7,408 bases of DNA from Alphaproteobacteria bacterium. Its GTDB lineage: Bacteria > Pseudomonadota > Alphaproteobacteria > RF32 > CAG-239. Where the stretch lies: assembly GCA_017479785.1 (NCBI GenBank), contig JAFVBT010000081.1, positions 1 through 7,408 of the forward strand, written 5' to 3'. Below, one piece after another: positions 5,403 to 7,408 of the stretch (positions are counted from its first letter, which is position 1; each line of letters opens with the position of its first letter). The position numbers and the translations under genes are program-made. A model generated the notes under the pieces. It made no database searches. It was not told the origin of the DNA and worked only from the letters and a program-made list of their open reading frames with translations.

Positions 5403-6230
5403 ATGGCACGAAAAATAAACTACATTTCCAGAATTAAAGACACTTTTGATATTGTAATCAGCGGTGTCAACGGTGTTTTTATGCGCGGTAATCGTGCAGA
5501 CGGTGAGGCAATTGATGCTTTAATCAAAATGTATCAAAGCGGTAAAAAGGTGGCTTTGGCATCAAATTCCGGTATGCGTGTACAGGATATGTATTATGCT
5601 TTGAAGAAAAAAGATGTGCCGATGAATATTTTTTGCGCCATGATTACAGCCGGTGAAATTGCACATTATTATTTGAAATCACATCCGCAAATCGGACATA
5701 CGTATTATAATTTGGCGGGCGGTCCGTCAGCCGTTGCGCGCGGCTTGAATTTCAGACAGGCCGATAGTGTTGTAATGGCTGATTTTATTATGGCCGAAAC
5801 TTCCGGTGAAGGGGTTGATGAAAACAGTATGTCGGCTGTTTTGGAACAGGCTCTTCATTTGCGGTTGCCGATGTTGTGCGTTGGTAATAATACATCGGTA
5901 ATGACAGAAAACGGCGTGCTTCCGAGTGTCGGGGCATGCGCAGAACGTTATGCTATGATGGGCGGTGAAATTATTCCTTTCGGAAAACCGGATGTGCGTA
6001 TTGCCGCTTATTTGACCGAAAATACGCCGAATTTTGATAAAAAACGTTGTTTGGTTATCGGTGATTGCATGACAACCGATATGCGTATGGGAAATGCGTA
6101 TGGTGCTCAAAATCTTTTGTTAACGGGTGGTGTACATCAGCTAAACGGTGATGTTGAACGTCAAATAGATGATTTATCCGGAAGTTACGGGTTGAGTGTT
6201 GATTATTATACGGAAAAATTACAATGGTAA
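5403..6230 (+). CDS. HAD-superfamily (NagD-like, IIA) protein lacking the nucleophile Asp
   Basis: The 275-residue product aligns by eye with the alphaproteobacterial NagD-like HAD group (TIGR01459 type). Family members are presumed phosphatases with a Rossmann core and a C2-type cap. Motif II is ALASNSG (Ser54), motif III is PFGKP (Lys195) and motif IV is GDCMTTD (Asp221, Asp226); all are intact. Motif I is not: FDIVISGVNGV stands where YDVILxDLWGV is expected, putting Gly21 at the catalytic nucleophile and Asn23 at the general-acid position. It is therefore probably not a phosphatase of the normal kind, and may be a binding or regulatory protein. Two starts are possible. ATG 5403 has no good ribosome binding site. 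TTG 5388, five codons earlier, has AAGAG 6 nt upstream. I chose ATG because homologue length fits either and ATG is commoner. The stop overlaps the next gene's start. Confidence 0.85.
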   Translation: MARKINYISRIKDTFDIVISGVNGVFMRGNRADGEAIDALIKMYQSGKKVALASNSGMRVQDMYYALKKKDVPMNIFCAMITAGEIAHYYLKSHPQIGHTYYNLAGGPSAVARGLNFRQADSVVMADFIMAETSGEGVDENSMSAVLEQALHLRLPMLCVGNNTSVMTENGVLPSVGACAERYAMMGGEIIPFGKPDVRIAAYLTENTPNFDKKRCLVIGDCMTTDMRMGNAYGAQNLLLTGGVHQLNGDVERQIDDLSGSYGLSVDYYTEKLQW

Positions 6231-6769
6231 GAGAGCATTTAAAAAAGATTATGTTTTTGGTGCTCGGCTTGGTCGCAATTGCCTGTGTGTTAAAATATAA
6301 TGTTGTGGAAACTTCCGGCTTGCGTTTTGAAAAAGTAATCACTAAAAAACGCCCTTTATATAAAAAGGAAGTTTCCGCACAGGAAGTTGCGGATTTATTG
6401 CGGTTGTGGCCGAAGTTTCGGCAGGCCGATTTTTCAAAAGATGTCGGGGTGTCTTTTTCTGCCGAACCCGTGTATATGACACTGTCTTGGCAGATGAAAA
6501 AATGGTTTATTTATCATTTGTGGGATGCTAATCGCTTTTTTTATGTTCAGCAGAGAGTTGTATCCATATTACGATATTTGGAGGTAGAACGCAGCGCCAG
6601 TGCGGTGGTTAATCAGCTGAAATATCGCAGAGACAGATTGGGAGATGACTTGCTGCTCAGACGGCAACATAAACAATTAACCAAAAGTAATTTTACTGAA
6701 GAGGAAATCAATGCCGTTAAGGAGTATGAAAAAGAGCTAAGGCAGATGTTTCAAGAAAATCCGGCCTAA
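6224..6769 (+). CDS. Membrane-anchored protein of unknown function
   Basis: I do not recognise this 181-residue protein. A short basic N-terminus is followed by one hydrophobic segment (about residues 9-23, MFLVLGLVAIACVL), which is either a membrane anchor or, less likely, a lipoprotein signal ending at Cys21; the lipobox AIAC is poor. The remainder is very basic and mostly helical in appearance (WQMKKWFIYHLW, SAVVNQLKYRRDRLGDDLL, EEEINAVKEYEKELRQMF), and would lie outside the cytoplasm if the anchor is N-in. The start ATG overlaps the stop of the HAD gene by 7 bp (ATGGTAA), implying translational coupling and perhaps joint function. It has no strong ribosome binding site of its own, which fits coupling. 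No terminator is evident after it. Confidence 0.75.
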   Translation: MVREHLKKIMFLVLGLVAIACVLKYNVVETSGLRFEKVITKKRPLYKKEVSAQEVADLLRLWPKFRQADFSKDVGVSFSAEPVYMTLSWQMKKWFIYHLWDANRFFYVQQRVVSILRYLEVERSASAVVNQLKYRRDRLGDDLLLRRQHKQLTKSNFTEEEINAVKEYEKELRQMFQENPA

Positions 6770-6774
6770 GGTGT

Positions 6775-6848
6775 TTCAATTATAAATGTAGGCAGAATTT
6801 TTATTCAATTATTAAGAAAATTATAACTTTATCTTTGTAATAATTGAA
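6775..6848 (+). promoter_or_regulatory. Repeat-rich control region upstream of ccrM
   Basis: The 92-bp spacer carries TTCAATTAT at 6775-6783 and again at 6804-6812, and its inverted copy ATAATTGAA at 6840-6848. The second and third copies extend to an 11-bp perfect inverted repeat (6804-6814 and 6838-6848) with a 23-nt spacer. The spacer contains a possible -10 box, TATAAC (6822-6827), and TTAA-N7-ATAA (6812-6826), one base from the TTAA-N7-TTAA site of CtrA, the known activator of ccrM in Caulobacter. The downstream arm ends 4 nt before the ribosome binding site AGGTG (6853-6857). The repeats are seen directly; regulatory roles are inference. Confidence 0.45.
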
Positions 6849-6861
6849 AAATAGGTGAAAA

Positions 6862-7408
6862 ATGAAAATTAAAGATGTAAAAGATACAATAATAAATGCT
6901 GATTGCATTGAAACAATGAATGCACTGGAAGAAAATTCCGTGGATGTTATTTTTGCCGATCCGCCGTATAATATGCAGCTCGGCGATACATTATTGCGTC
7001 CGGATAATACGGTAGTAAACGGGGTTGATGAAGAGTGGGACAGTTTTGAAAGTTTGGCAGCTTATGATGAATATACCAAACAGTGGTTGAGTGCGGCCAA
7101 GCGTGTTTTGAAAGATAACGGAAGTCTGTGGGTTATCGGCTCGTATCACAATATTTTTCGGGTCGGGTATATATTACAAAATCTCGGTTTTTGGATTTTA
7201 AATGACATTGTATGGAGCAAAACGAACCCGATGCCCAATTTTAAAGGAACACGTTTTACCAATGCTCATGAAACAATGATTTGGGCGGTTAAAAATCCTA
7301 AGGCAAAATATACGTTTAATTATGAAGCAATTAAAGCTTTAAATGACGAAACTCAAATGCGCAGTATTTGGGAGTTGCCGATTTGTACGGGTAAAGAACG
7401 TTTGAAAA
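6862..7408 (+). CDS. ccrM: Cell-cycle adenine DNA methyltransferase CcrM (5' part, GANTC)
   Basis: CcrM methylates the adenine of GANTC late in the alphaproteobacterial cell cycle. Here 182 codons are present before the window ends, roughly the first half of a protein usually near 360 residues. The catalytic motif DPPYN is at residues 33-37, close to the N-terminus as in beta-class enzymes. Other stretches matching CcrM are LRPDN, WDSFESLAAYDEYT, SLWVIGSYHNIFRVG, GFWILNDIVW, NPMPNFKGTRFTNAHET, and ELPICTGKERLK. The SAM-binding FxGxG motif and the C-terminal DNA-recognition part lie beyond the edge. The ATG has AGGTG 4 nt upstream. I see no GANTC in the 92-bp leader, unlike the Caulobacter ccrM promoter region, where methylation feeds back on expression. 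Confidence 0.95.
   Translation, partial: MKIKDVKDTIINADCIETMNALEENSVDVIFADPPYNMQLGDTLLRPDNTVVNGVDEEWDSFESLAAYDEYTKQWLSAAKRVLKDNGSLWVIGSYHNIFRVGYILQNLGFWILNDIVWSKTNPMPNFKGTRFTNAHETMIWAVKNPKAKYTFNYEAIKALNDETQMRSIWELPICTGKERLK

Overview
The window looks like a chromosomal segment of a low-GC alphaproteobacterium. The best lineage marker is the gene entering at the right edge, a close match to the cell-cycle DNA methyltransferase CcrM (GANTC specificity), which is a hallmark of Alphaproteobacteria. The NagD-like HAD gene and the PrmA sequence fit that placement. The AT-rich composition and several unrecognised exported proteins suggest an uncultured or host-associated lineage, but that last point is inference.

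Layout. Positions 1-168 are the end of whatever precedes rplJ (normally rplA) plus a structured rplJ leader. rplJ (169-651) and rplL (822-1193) encode the ribosomal stalk proteins L10 and L7/L12. They are separated by an unusually long 170-nt spacer containing a large stem-loop. A strong bidirectional terminator (about 1213-1245) closes rplL and also serves a convergent gene (1260-2144, minus strand) for an unrecognised exported protein. rpoB, the usual next gene, is absent. A 150-bp divergent intergenic region holds the promoter of that gene and a palindrome in front of prmA. prmA (ribosomal protein L11 methyltransferase), a large aminopeptidase P and a small exported CPTC thioredoxin-like protein then follow with gaps of 3 and 14 nt, and probably form one operon. 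A new promoter with an extended -10 element drives a HAD-superfamily gene, whose stop overlaps the start of a small membrane-anchored protein. A 92-bp spacer with three copies of a 9-mer precedes ccrM, which runs off the right edge.

How the genes fit together. The left half is translation machinery: stalk proteins L10 and L7/L12, and PrmA, which methylates L11 at the base of the same stalk. The middle combines cytoplasmic peptide turnover with an envelope redox-like protein. The right end is chromosome methylation and cell-cycle control. No mobile elements, CRISPR arrays, tRNAs or rRNAs were seen.

Most worth checking: (1) an 18-of-23-base block shared by the start regions of the minus-strand exported-protein gene and the HAD gene; (2) the HAD protein lacks the nucleophilic aspartate while keeping the other three motifs; (3) the repeat architecture upstream of ccrM; (4) separation of rplJL from rpoBC.
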